Shown here one piece after another: positions 25,564-34,091 of a stretch of 64,000 nt of DNA. Where the stretch lies: positions 62,001 through 126,000 of the forward strand of contig NZ_WPIN01000006.1 in NCBI RefSeq assembly GCF_009754945.1. Reading direction: 5' to 3'. Both the position numbers and the translations under genes were made by a program. Source of the DNA: Spirosoma arboris. Its GTDB lineage: Bacteria > Bacteroidota > Bacteroidia > Cytophagales > Spirosomataceae. Below the pieces are notes generated by a model. The model was not told where the DNA came from. It was given only the letters and a program-made list of their open reading frames with translations, and did no database searches. The stretch's first letter is position 1; every line of letters starts with the position of its first letter.

Positions 25564-28500
25564 TTAGAACCCGATATTCAGTCCAACCTGATACGACTTA
25601 ATGTTTGGTAGGGTGCTGTGGTCTACCCCTCTGTCGAACGAAGAGTTAGAAGAGCCAGAACTAACTTCAGGATCATAGCCAGAGTATTTGGTGAACGTCA
25701 GGATGTTCCGACCCGTAAATACAACCTGGACTTTATTGAGATACGGTAATTTTACAAGTCTGGCGACATCGAAGGCGAGCGAAACGTTCCGCAACCGTAC
25801 GAAAGAAGCATCTTCTACGTAGAAGTCTTTGGTGGCATTGTTACCCGCACCCCGTGTGCTACCCCACAGGTTATAATAAGCACTGGACCAGTAGGCAGGG
25901 AAAGCGCCTGTTTTTCCATCGATGGTAACTTGCTTGCTGAAATCACCGCTGATTCCATCCCGATACAACCACTCTTTCGTTTGGTTGTACAGGTGGCTGC
26001 CGTTTACCCAGTCGAACTGGAAGTTTAAGGTCAGGAAGTTCTTGAACGTGACGCCATTGATGAACGACATGTTAAACTTCGGATTCGGGTTCATCAGCGG
26101 ATACGTTTCATCCGTAAACTGAATTTGATAATCCGATTTTTTGACTACACGACCGTCTACGATAGTGTAGTTAGCCTTATCTGCTTCCGTAATGTACTTT
26201 GTGCCATCATGACGAGTGTAATCCAGGCTAGTTAAGGCCTTGTAACCATACACTTGACCAATTGGCTGACCTGGTGTTAAAACCAGCGCGGTGCTACCAG
26301 CATTCGAAGTCAGGATAATATCGGCACCACCCGAGATTGCATCAATTTTGGAGATCTGGTGGCCAAAATTCGTTGTGAAATCCCACTTCAGGCTTGGGGA
26401 TTTATAAACGGGAATGGTCAACGAGAACTGGACTCCATTAGATGACATGTTGATGGCATTAGTTAACTGACCAGTCGAACCAAGGGAAGGTGGTACACTA
26501 ACTGTATAAATCACGTTTTCGCTCGACCGTTTCCAGTAGGTGAACGCGCCCGAAATAGAGTTCAGCCATGCCCGGTTCGAATTGCCACCAATGGTAAAGT
26601 CGGTACCAATTTCGAGTTCTTTCGATACTTCTACCTGTAGGTTAGCATTTTTTGTGGTAGTCGGAACCGTATAACTTAACCCCGAACCCAGGTTCTGTTG
26701 ACTCAAAACAGGGTAGCGGTCAAAAGCAGTAGGTTGGATACCCGCTTCGCCATAGGCCGCTCTCAACTTGAAATACGATACGGTATTAGCAATGCTGCTG
26801 TTTTTAAAGAAAGACAGTGGCGAAATATGACCGTCAAAGTGCGGGAATGTGAATGGCGTAGAGCCACCACCGAAAGCCGAAGACCAGTCACTCCGGAAAC
26901 CAGCGGTAATACCACCATAATCGCCAAAGTCAACTTTTTGATTAACCAGATACCCATACGTAATGAATGGAGTAACAATGTCAGTCGCCACGTGCTGCTC
27001 TGAGGTAGCGCCAATATTGAACGGTGGTGACGTACTTAGGCCTACACCATACGTATCATATTGGGTCGATTTGTTCTTCCGATAATCGAACGACACCTGC
27101 GTGCTGGTCTGGATCGGCAGGTTTATATGGAAGTCATTTTGGAAATCAGTCCGTATGTAGGCCGTACCCAGGAAGTTCTGGAACGTGTTGTTATACTGGA
27201 AGTTGTCAATTTCACCCTTATTATCTGGAGCATAGTTTGCTGCCCATGATTGATAATATTCTGAGCTAATATTTTGCGACTGGTTGAAGTACGTCCAGCG
27301 AGCAGTTTCGTTCCGGTAGTTGATACCATATTTAGCATCTAATTCGAGGAACTTGTTGACCTTATAGTTTGCGTTGAAGTTTTGGAGAACGTCAATTTTA
27401 TTATTTACCGCATCCGTGTATTCCGCCTGATAGTAGGGGTTACCGGCATTAACACTAAGGAAGTCGGCAGTTGGATATACTGGATAGGTTCCATCAGCCA
27501 GCTTGCGAGTTAAATCGAAGAAAGGCGATGTATTTAAAAAGCCATAGACTGATCCTACGTTCCCGGATCCACCGTTAAATGGTCCATAAGCCGCTCCCAA
27601 ACCGGGCTTCATGGTATTTCTGGTGTAGACCAACTGCGTAGTAGAACGGAGTGTAAATCCTTTGAATAATTCAGTGCCTATGTTAGCCGATAAGTTGCTT
27701 CTATCAACAGCGCCATCATTGCCTTTTAAAATTGGCGAAACAGTATGGTTATTTGCCGCTGCTATATTGAAGTCACTTTTTTCTGATGCACCCGAAATGT
27801 TGATATTATTATTCCAGGTACTTCCTGTGTTGAACACTTGTTTGAAGTGATCATAATATTTCAGGTTTCCGCTATACGGTGTATTGGCATCATTGCGGAT
27901 ATCCTGAATGGCATAGCGAGTTGCGCCACCGTACTTATACGAAATACCTTCGATGGCTCCATACTGCGTATAGTCTAATACCTTACCATTTACATCGACG
28001 ATGTTTCCACTTGCATCGGTCAGATAGGGGTGTAACTCTGCTTTGTGTACATTCCCCGTATTGAGAAACTCGTTCGCCGAATAGCTGGTCGAGAAATTAA
28101 CGGCTGTACGACCTTTTTTCCCCTTTTTAGTAAATATCTGAATTACACCGTTGGCACCCTGGGCACCATAAATAGAGGCTGAAGCAGCACCCTGTACGAC
28201 CTCTACGCGGTCTACGTTGCTTAAATCCAGTGAGTTAATGTCAGTAGAAGCAACCTGTACGCCATCTACCATGATCAGTGGTTTCGTACCGCCCTGTACG
28301 CTGTTGATCCCGCGAAGCAGAATGTTGACGGGGTCACCAGGGTTACCACTGGTCGACGAAATCTGAGCGCCCGGAATCTTACCGATTAAGGCCTGATCGA
28401 TAGAGGCAGTCGGTGTCTGTGGGAGATCTTTCGACGAAACCGATTCAACAGCAATACCGAGTTTGGCTTTACTCGTAGCGACCCCGCTACCAGTTACAAC

Positions 28501-28818
28501 CACTTCGGTAAGTAGGCGCGAATCAGAGACTAAGCTGACGTTTACTTCCGATTCATTACCGAGCTTGATTTCCTGCGTTGTGGTACCTACGAAGCTAAAT
28601 ATTAAGGTAGTACCTTTTGCGGGGACAGAGATGTCGTAAATGCCACCTGCATCAGTTGATGCGCCCTTACTTGACCCTTTTACAATTACCGAAACGCCTG
28701 GTAAGGGCGATCCATCTTCAGCCGACGTTACTTTGCCGATTACCCTCCGTTCCTGAGCCCACGCAGTGGTCCAGAGCGAGCATGCCAATAGCATACTCAC
28801 AAATAGAGATTTCATCAT
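25564..28818 (-). CDS. SusC/RagA-family TonB-linked outer-membrane protein (pair 1)
   Basis: This 1084-residue protein has a signal peptide (about 1-21), then a carboxypeptidase-D-like regulatory domain (GKVTSAEDGSPLPGVSVIVKG). The plug follows, with the SusC signature EVVVTGSGVATSK and IMVDGVQV, YGAQGANGVIQIFTKKGK. A long beta barrel ends in SYQVGLNIGF with the terminal phenylalanine that outer-membrane barrels use. It imports its substrate with TonB energy under the SusD lid. The N-terminal plug is strikingly similar to the SusC at 39756. A GH78 enzyme lies beyond the SusD partner, so a rhamnose-bearing glycan is a possible substrate. Confidence 0.95.
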   Translation of the reverse strand: MMKSLFVSMLLACSLWTTAWAQERRVIGKVTSAEDGSPLPGVSVIVKGSSKGASTDAGGIYDISVPAKGTTLIFSFVGTTTQEIKLGNESEVNVSLVSDSRLLTEVVVTGSGVATSKAKLGIAVESVSSKDLPQTPTASIDQALIGKIPGAQISSTSGNPGDPVNILLRGINSVQGGTKPLIMVDGVQVASTDINSLDLSNVDRVEVVQGAASASIYGAQGANGVIQIFTKKGKKGRTAVNFSTSYSANEFLNTGNVHKAELHPYLTDASGNIVDVNGKVLDYTQYGAIEGISYKYGGATRYAIQDIRNDANTPYSGNLKYYDHFKQVFNTGSTWNNNINISGASEKSDFNIAAANNHTVSPILKGNDGAVDRSNLSANIGTELFKGFTLRSTTQLVYTRNTMKPGLGAAYGPFNGGSGNVGSVYGFLNTSPFFDLTRKLADGTYPVYPTADFLSVNAGNPYYQAEYTDAVNNKIDVLQNFNANYKVNKFLELDAKYGINYRNETARWTYFNQSQNISSEYYQSWAANYAPDNKGEIDNFQYNNTFQNFLGTAYIRTDFQNDFHINLPIQTSTQVSFDYRKNKSTQYDTYGVGLSTSPPFNIGATSEQHVATDIVTPFITYGYLVNQKVDFGDYGGITAGFRSDWSSAFGGGSTPFTFPHFDGHISPLSFFKNSSIANTVSYFKLRAAYGEAGIQPTAFDRYPVLSQQNLGSGLSYTVPTTTKNANLQVEVSKELEIGTDFTIGGNSNRAWLNSISGAFTYWKRSSENVIYTVSVPPSLGSTGQLTNAINMSSNGVQFSLTIPVYKSPSLKWDFTTNFGHQISKIDAISGGADIILTSNAGSTALVLTPGQPIGQVYGYKALTSLDYTRHDGTKYITEADKANYTIVDGRVVKKSDYQIQFTDETYPLMNPNPKFNMSFINGVTFKNFLTLNFQFDWVNGSHLYNQTKEWLYRDGISGDFSKQVTIDGKTGAFPAYWSSAYYNLWGSTRGAGNNATKDFYVEDASFVRLRNVSLAFDVARLVKLPYLNKVQVVFTGRNILTFTKYSGYDPEVSSGSSNSSFDRGVDHSTLPNIKSYQVGLNIGF

Positions 28819-29240
28819 AAGTTGTTAGTGTTAAGTTAAGAAAAATGCTACTTTTTTATAAAGCTACTGAATTAAGGAAAGACAAAACAAATTTTTATTC
28901 AATTTTAATGTCAATAGCTTAAATTCTCTATAATTGATACTTTTCGGAATATTATTTTGCCTATATGAAGTTATACGGTTTTTATACAAACCCTTGAATT
29001 ACTTATAAATTATATACTTTATGATATATTGTAGGTATTTGTACTTGAATAAAATTATATTTATTAAAATAGTGCAAGTAATTACTGAAGCTTTATTTTG
29101 AATAAGGAGCAACGTTTTTGTTATAATTTGAGTAGTAAAACTCAATTTACAGCAAGAAAGAAGGGAGTTAATTAAAGATGCGGGAGGAAAAGTTGTGTCG
29201 GATCTGATTTCATCAAACGCGATCAGGAATAGCTTAAAAC
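28819..29240. promoter_or_regulatory. AT-rich upstream region of SusC pair 1
   Basis: No gene is seen. On the minus strand a promoter-like TAGCTTTA (28859-28866) stands 21 bases after TTTG (28888-28891), about 40 bases before the susC start. Further up, the sequence is strongly AT-rich. A 22-base stretch at 28945-28966 matches 19 of 22 positions at 39617-39638, upstream of the paralogous susC. Confidence 0.45.
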
Positions 29241-29268
29241 AAAAAAAGAGCGCGGTATGCCGCGCTCT
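29241..29268 (-). terminator. Rho-independent terminator
   Basis: Perfect 9-base stem AGAGCGCGG (29247-29255) and CCGCGCTCT (29260-29268) with a 4-base loop, followed on the minus strand by a run of Ts (29246-29241). It ends the transcript of the small gene stopping at 29287. Confidence 0.9.
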
Positions 29269-29286
29269 CAATGTCAAAAAGGTTAT

Positions 29287-29706
29287 TTATTTTAGTTTTT
29301 CATCTGCCTTGGGCTTAAGCGTACCACGGGCAATGGGTTCCGGCTTCGACTTGGGCGTAGTAAAACGTAGTAGCATCGCTTTGGGGAACACTTCTTTAGG
29401 TTGCCTCGTAATAACTAATTGGTAAGATCGAGTGCCGATAACCAGGTTAGAATAGGCCATAGAGGGCCCAGATTCCTGTAGTAAACCCCAGTTGGCAATT
29501 GGCTCCTTAGTCAATAACGTCTCATCTTCCTCCGACAACGCTGCAAAGGCTGTATCAGGCAGGAATTGTTTTCCGCTCACGCTCTCAATGACCGAAATAA
29601 CAGTCGGCGGAGTGGGTGTGGTAGTTGTGGACGATGTGGGCTTGGTTTGGGCAGCTGCTAATACTCCCATTAACAGCAAGGATAAAACTGTGAGTGATTT
29701 TTTCAT
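29287..29706 (-). CDS. Small secreted protein of unknown function
   Basis: This 139-residue protein has a signal peptide (MKKSLTVLSLLLMGVLAAAQ) and then a run rich in threonine and proline (TKPTSSTTTTPTPPT). The remaining 100 residues, with LPDTAFAALSEEDETLLTK and GTRSYQLVITRQPKEVFPKAML, match no family I recognise. It probably lies in the periplasm or on the surface. It is on the same strand as the DUF1223 gene but 83 bases downstream of it, and it has its own strong terminator. Confidence 0.7.
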   Translation of the reverse strand: MKKSLTVLSLLLMGVLAAAQTKPTSSTTTTPTPPTVISVIESVSGKQFLPDTAFAALSEEDETLLTKEPIANWGLLQESGPSMAYSNLVIGTRSYQLVITRQPKEVFPKAMLLRFTTPKSKPEPIARGTLKPKADEKLK

Positions 29707-29789
29707 AATTCGTTGAGTATAAGTCTATGTCCTGCCGACTGCGTCAAGATGCAATCGGGTTATAAGTCATTTAGTAAACCGCTGAATGC

Positions 29790-30527
29790 TTATAACTGTT
29801 TCGCGCCAACGATTTGCCCGTTATCGGTACGCTGAACATACACCAGTACTGCCGTTTGGTTAGCACCCAGGCCAGCAGGCAATGGTAAAGTCGTGCTGCC
29901 CCCTGTTCCTGCTTCGTCAATGGTTTTAAATTGCCGGACAACGTTTGTATTCACTAAGGTTTTTCCCCCGTTTTCGCCGTTCTGCACAGCAGTCCGCGCT
30001 TCTTTCTGCACTAACGCTACGTTTATGCGGTAGGGGCCTGCGGCCGATAAAGTATAAGAGACGGTTATCTGTTTCGCGTCTTGAACAACGTGCCCATCGA
30101 CACCGACAAAAGCTGATACTGGTTGTTTCTGAATGGCTTGAATCGCCTGTTCGATTCGGCCACGTTGTCCACCAATTACACCCTGACTACCATTAATGAT
30201 CAACTGAGGGGTATATGTCTGGCTTTTAAGGGTTCTGTCGTATTGACGTTGACGATCTGTATATTGTTTAGCGCTGAATGGGTCCTGCCAGCCAAGTCGA
30301 TCCCAGTAATCGACGTGGAAAGAGAGTCCGTAGACAGCCTGACCAGAGCGGGCAGCCTGTTGGGTTATGTCCTGCAAAGCTTTGTCGGCTGGTGGACAGC
30401 TGGAGCAACCCTGCGAGGTAAACAATTCCAGTACAATAATAGGCTGGGCCGCTGGTTTTGCCGGTTTGTCAGCCGGTAAGAAGGCTGCCATACCGAAGGC
30501 AGTCAAGAGGATAAGCAAGTGGTTCAT
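29790..30527 (-). CDS. DUF1223 thioredoxin-like secreted protein
   Basis: This 245-residue protein has a signal peptide (about residues 1-18) and the DUF1223 opening VLELFTSQGCSSCPPADKAL, whose Cys41 and Cys44 form a thioredoxin-like CxxC. Further family features are LSFHVDYWDRLGWQDPF and YTPQLIINGSQGVIGG. The domain is thioredoxin-fold and probably redox-active in the periplasm, but its substrate is unknown. It starts 16 bases after the molybdopterin oxidoreductase gene, so the three genes from 32108 down look like one operon. Confidence 0.9.
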   Translation of the reverse strand: MNHLLILLTAFGMAAFLPADKPAKPAAQPIIVLELFTSQGCSSCPPADKALQDITQQAARSGQAVYGLSFHVDYWDRLGWQDPFSAKQYTDRQRQYDRTLKSQTYTPQLIINGSQGVIGGQRGRIEQAIQAIQKQPVSAFVGVDGHVVQDAKQITVSYTLSAAGPYRINVALVQKEARTAVQNGENGGKTLVNTNVVRQFKTIDEAGTGGSTTLPLPAGLGANQTAVLVYVQRTDNGQIVGAKQL

Positions 30528-30543
30528 ATTGTCCTTGTTGTGT

Positions 30544-31350
30544 TTATAGACCTACATAATAATCATAGCCTCGTTCGGCCCAAAAATCGCGTGGACGTTC
30601 GTCGGAGAAGAACATTCGGCCAATACGTTTCAGGTTCTTTACACCGTATTTAACGGGAATAATTAGCCGAAGTGGAGCGCCATGAGGAGCTGTGATCGGC
30701 TGGCCATTCAGTTCATAGGCCAGCAACGTTTGCGGGTGCATCGCACTTTCTATGTCGATACCTACATAATACCCTTTGTCGGGCGTTTCCAGACCTACGT
30801 ATTTATATAAATCGTCGGCATTCTCAGGATTGGGGCCGTTACCGCTTTTGGTGCCCAGCTTATAATTTGCCAGAAAATCGGACAGACGCGCTCCACCCCA
30901 ATGTTGCACCTGGCTCCAGCCCTCAATGCACTTGAACTCGTACACGATCTCATGTTTAGGCAAGGCTTTAATATCGTCGACGGTCAGCATAAGTGGCTGA
31001 CCTGTTCCTGAAGGGTGGTCAATCTGCAATTTCCAGTCTTCAGGAATAGGGCTCTTAATGCCGTCGTAACCATTGACACGCGCCTTTTTTGCTGCATCTT
31101 CTACCGCAAATGTGGGTACTAAGTGCGTATTGCTGAAGTACGTTCTGGCAACCTGTTCATTGGCATTTAAAACCGTTCGAAGCGGTCGTTTAATGCCCTG
31201 AGCACCGGCGCTTTTCGTAACCCATTCATACACACCAACGGGTACGGCACTCGCCAGCGCAAACCAGCCAAACGATTTAATTAGCTTCCTGCGAGCGACT
31301 GACTCAGGAATATCATTCTCTGGGAGCTCGGGTTCAGTTGGCTGGTTCAT
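30544..31350 (-). CDS. Sulfite-oxidase-like molybdopterin oxidoreductase
   Basis: This 268-residue protein carries a twin-arginine-like signal (ARRKLIKSFGWFALASA, Arg20-Arg21), indicating folded export to the periplasm. The sulfite-oxidase-type molybdopterin fold follows, with the likely molybdenum-ligating Cys141 in EFKCIEGWSQ, then QHWGGARLSDFL and APLRLIIPVKYGVKNLK. The family includes MsrP, which repairs methionine sulfoxide in envelope proteins, and related YedY-like enzymes. The next gene upstream encodes a cytochrome b, as with MsrQ, but it is not MsrQ-like in length. Four-base overlap (ATGA) with that gene indicates coupling. Confidence 0.88.
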   Translation of the reverse strand: MNQPTEPELPENDIPESVARRKLIKSFGWFALASAVPVGVYEWVTKSAGAQGIKRPLRTVLNANEQVARTYFSNTHLVPTFAVEDAAKKARVNGYDGIKSPIPEDWKLQIDHPSGTGQPLMLTVDDIKALPKHEIVYEFKCIEGWSQVQHWGGARLSDFLANYKLGTKSGNGPNPENADDLYKYVGLETPDKGYYVGIDIESAMHPQTLLAYELNGQPITAPHGAPLRLIIPVKYGVKNLKRIGRMFFSDERPRDFWAERGYDYYVGL

Positions 31351-32108
31351 GATAGAGCGGGCGATATAGTGGGAGATGGTTCGAGTGGTCCGTCGGTTTC
31401 TGGCTCAACGGGCTGATCAATAACAGGTTCGGGTTTTACAGGATGCTCTGGGTTATGCGGTTTGATTACTTCGAAACCGGTTACCATCGACTGGAAATTT
31501 TGCCAGCCCGCCCGAATTATCTGTCCAATATGAATGACAAAAAACAGGACGTAGCCAATCGTCAGCACGAAATGTTCCAGACGGGCAGCTTTGTAGCCAC
31601 CTAGTAAGCTTGTCAGCCACGAAAATTGGGTGGGTTTATAGATGGCAAAGCCCGTTAAAACCGAGCCGACGCCCATGAGCATAATAGAAAAATAGGCAAT
31701 CTTTTGGGCACCATTGTATTTGATAAAGGGCGGTTGCGTTTTGCGGAGGCCCAAATCGTAAAGGGTTACCTGAATAGCTTCACGGAACGAGCTTAAGTTG
31801 GGTACCAGATGCCGCCATTCGCCAGATATAAACGTATAGCCAACATACAGCAGGCCGTTCAGCATAAACAGCCACATAAAGACCCAGTGCCAGGCCATAC
31901 CTTCGGCCAGTCGACGCTGCACATGAAGAAATTTGTAAAAGCCATCGGGGAAAAACGAGATGAGGGTATAATCGCCGATCTGGATTTTATAAGGATCATA
32001 AGCCCAGTAAATCAGCAGCCCACTCCAGATCATGACGAATAGAACCGGAAAGTTAATCCAGTGAAACCACCGAATCGCCAGTGGGTGTTTGTGAACAATG
32101 CGTTTCAT
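31347..32108 (-). CDS. Cytochrome b membrane subunit for the molybdoenzyme
   Basis: This 253-residue protein has four to five membrane helices. Haem-ligating histidines can be seen at the helix ends: KRIVHKHPLAIRWFHWINFPVLF, GMAWHWVFMWLF, ARLEHFVLTIGY and FFVIHIGQII. It belongs to the prokaryotic cytochrome b561/thiosulfate-reductase b type, which passes electrons between the quinone pool and a periplasmic partner. The tail (about 220-253) is a proline- and glutamate-rich cytoplasmic or periplasmic extension. It overlaps the molybdoenzyme gene by four bases, so that enzyme is the likely partner. Confidence 0.9.
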   Translation of the reverse strand: MKRIVHKHPLAIRWFHWINFPVLFVMIWSGLLIYWAYDPYKIQIGDYTLISFFPDGFYKFLHVQRRLAEGMAWHWVFMWLFMLNGLLYVGYTFISGEWRHLVPNLSSFREAIQVTLYDLGLRKTQPPFIKYNGAQKIAYFSIMLMGVGSVLTGFAIYKPTQFSWLTSLLGGYKAARLEHFVLTIGYVLFFVIHIGQIIRAGWQNFQSMVTGFEVIKPHNPEHPVKPEPVIDQPVEPETDGPLEPSPTISPALS

Positions 32109-32220
32109 TGAATGTGCGAGGGTATAGTGTGAAATATACGCCCAATAACTAGGAAAAGTTTGAACGTGATAAATTTGTTATAATTTCACAATCAGGCAAT
32201 TGTCCGTTCGATGATACGAT

Positions 32221-33882
32221 ATGATTTATGTACGGGTTCTCTTTCTACTGATTGTGAGTGCGCTGTCTGCAGCGGCTCAGCCAGTTGCGAATCCTGTTCC
32301 AGATCAACTGGTGGAGCTGGGCCCGAAGGCGCTTATTTTAGATGATCCTACCCTTCAGCTGACATTTGCCCAGGTAGCTGCTAAACCAGATTCGACTTAC
32401 CGACTCAGTCAGCAACAAAAATTGAATTTTGGACATACAACTTCGCGTATCTGGCTAAAATTTCACCTTGATAATCCGCTACAGGACTCGCTTTTTCTGC
32501 TCTTCATGACGCAGGATGTCGATTATGTTGATCTCTATGTAATCAACGAAACCGGCGCTATTACGGAGCAACATTCGGGCGTATTACAACCGTTTGAAAA
32601 TCGCTATTTTCTGACCAACACCGTTGTACTACCGATTGGTAAACAGCCTCATACGGTATTTCTGGCCCTTCGCGACGATAATATCCTTCATTTTTCGGTT
32701 TTGCTGGCCCCTGTTCGTCCAATTGTAAGTCACCTTCAAAAAGAGTCGCTTTTCAATGGAGCGGTAATGGGATTGATGCTGGTAATGGTGATTATTAATC
32801 TGTTTGTATATGGTCTTGTTCGAGATCGGGTTTATCTGCTTTATGCCGTTTATGTGACGCTGTCGTGCCTCACCTTTATGTCGTTTGAGGGTTTATTATA
32901 TGATCTGCTCTGGCGCTCGTTTCCGGCCCTTAATAATGGACGGCTCTACTTACTTATTACGGCTATGACGTTTGGCGCAGCCGTCTGGTTTTCAATGAAT
33001 TTTCTGCGTACCCGAGAATTTCTACCCCTATTTTTTCGCTACTTCATTGGCTTACTAAGTCTGGTGGGCCTAACCACACTGTTGCGTCTGCTTGAGGTAC
33101 CCGGTTTGGAGCGGGCTTTTTACGGACTGACCTTGTTAGGCTTTGTGTCTCTTCTGATACTGGGGGTTCGAACCTATCGACAAGGCTATCGACCGGCTCG
33201 CTACTACCTGCTGGCCTGGAGCTTTTATATTGCTGGCGCCATGACGAGCGTACTGGGATTGCTTGACGTACTGACATTTACGCACCTTTGGGTTGTGTAT
33301 GGGTATCAATTTGGAGCTGCCTGTGAAGCTACCCTCCTGACCCTGGCCCTGGCCGACCGACTACAAACCTATCAGGCTGAATACCAGACCGCGCAGCAGT
33401 TAGCGTTAACGCGTGCGGGCGAGAATGAGGAACTACTGGCCCGAAATAACAAGTTGCTGGCGGAGAAACTGCAACATGAACATCGCCAGGACCCTCTATC
33501 CGACGACATGCGTAGCCTGTTGCGGAGCATGAAAGAAGACCGGGAGCGGATTCGGAAAATGGCGATTCCTACCCTCGACGGAATATTGCTTTTTCCAGTA
33601 GGGGACATCACCTGGCTCGAAGCGGCCGGGAGTTACACAACCATTCATTTCTCGAATCAGAAAACTGTTCTCGCATCGCGGGGACTAGCCGAGTTTGAGC
33701 ATCTGTGTGCCGAAGGAGAATCCTTTTTTCGTACCCACAAATCGTACATTGTCAACCTCAATCATGTGGTCAAATACCTACGTGGCGAAGGTGGGCAGGT
33801 AGTTCTTGACGATGGGTGTACGGTTGACGTGTCCCGGCGCGCAAAACCCGATTTAATGAAGCGATTGGTAGGGGAGGAATGA
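32221..33882 (+). CDS. 7TM-DISM membrane receptor with LytTR DNA-binding domain
   Basis: This 553-residue protein has a signal peptide (1-19) and an extracytoplasmic 7TMR-DISMED2-type beta domain (about 35-170, RLSQQQKLNFGHTTSRIWLKF and HLDNPLQDSLFLL). A seven-helix 7TMR-DISM membrane region runs about 175-385, then a coiled coil (about 385-450), then a C-terminal LytTR domain (455-550) with ESFFRTHKSYIVNLNHVVKY. The combination would sense a periplasmic ligand and bind DNA directly from the membrane. No kinase or receiver is present. Boxes like those at the other LytTR locus follow its gene, in front of the envelope operon at 34092. Confidence 0.9.
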   Translation: MIYVRVLFLLIVSALSAAAQPVANPVPDQLVELGPKALILDDPTLQLTFAQVAAKPDSTYRLSQQQKLNFGHTTSRIWLKFHLDNPLQDSLFLLFMTQDVDYVDLYVINETGAITEQHSGVLQPFENRYFLTNTVVLPIGKQPHTVFLALRDDNILHFSVLLAPVRPIVSHLQKESLFNGAVMGLMLVMVIINLFVYGLVRDRVYLLYAVYVTLSCLTFMSFEGLLYDLLWRSFPALNNGRLYLLITAMTFGAAVWFSMNFLRTREFLPLFFRYFIGLLSLVGLTTLLRLLEVPGLERAFYGLTLLGFVSLLILGVRTYRQGYRPARYYLLAWSFYIAGAMTSVLGLLDVLTFTHLWVVYGYQFGAACEATLLTLALADRLQTYQAEYQTAQQLALTRAGENEELLARNNKLLAEKLQHEHRQDPLSDDMRSLLRSMKEDRERIRKMAIPTLDGILLFPVGDITWLEAAGSYTTIHFSNQKTVLASRGLAEFEHLCAEGESFFRTHKSYIVNLNHVVKYLRGEGGQVVLDDGCTVDVSRRAKPDLMKRLVGEE

Positions 33883-34091
33883 GGATGTTGGCAGCCATAG
33901 CCGATCCTGTAATCTAGTAAAAACCTCCGTTGTACAACTCAACCCCTCCGTTGGTCAACTGATGCTGTTTTGTTGTGAAGTTGACAGGCAATTTTGATTC
34001 GCTTCTACTCCACAGAATCAGCGGTGTTAATTAACAGAGTACCTCTTCTATCCACACTTATTTTATCAAGCTTACTCCCAATCAAAAAATC
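33883..34091. promoter_or_regulatory. Candidate LytTR-box promoter of the envelope operon
   Basis: Two direct repeats CCTCCGTTG start at 33924 and 33945, 21 bases apart (CCGTTGTAC and CCGTTGGTC). Behind them lie TTTG at 33969-33972 and a -7-like CAATTTTG at 33989-33996. The GTTGGTC box ends 33 bases before the -7 start, the same distance as at 8904/8937 upstream of the other gene set. Confidence 0.55.

Noticed and set aside
28999..29277. 92-residue open frame on the minus strand
   Set aside because: It lies in an AT-rich intergenic region, covers the terminator at 29241-29268, and reads as low-complexity Ile/Lys/Tyr without a family pattern.
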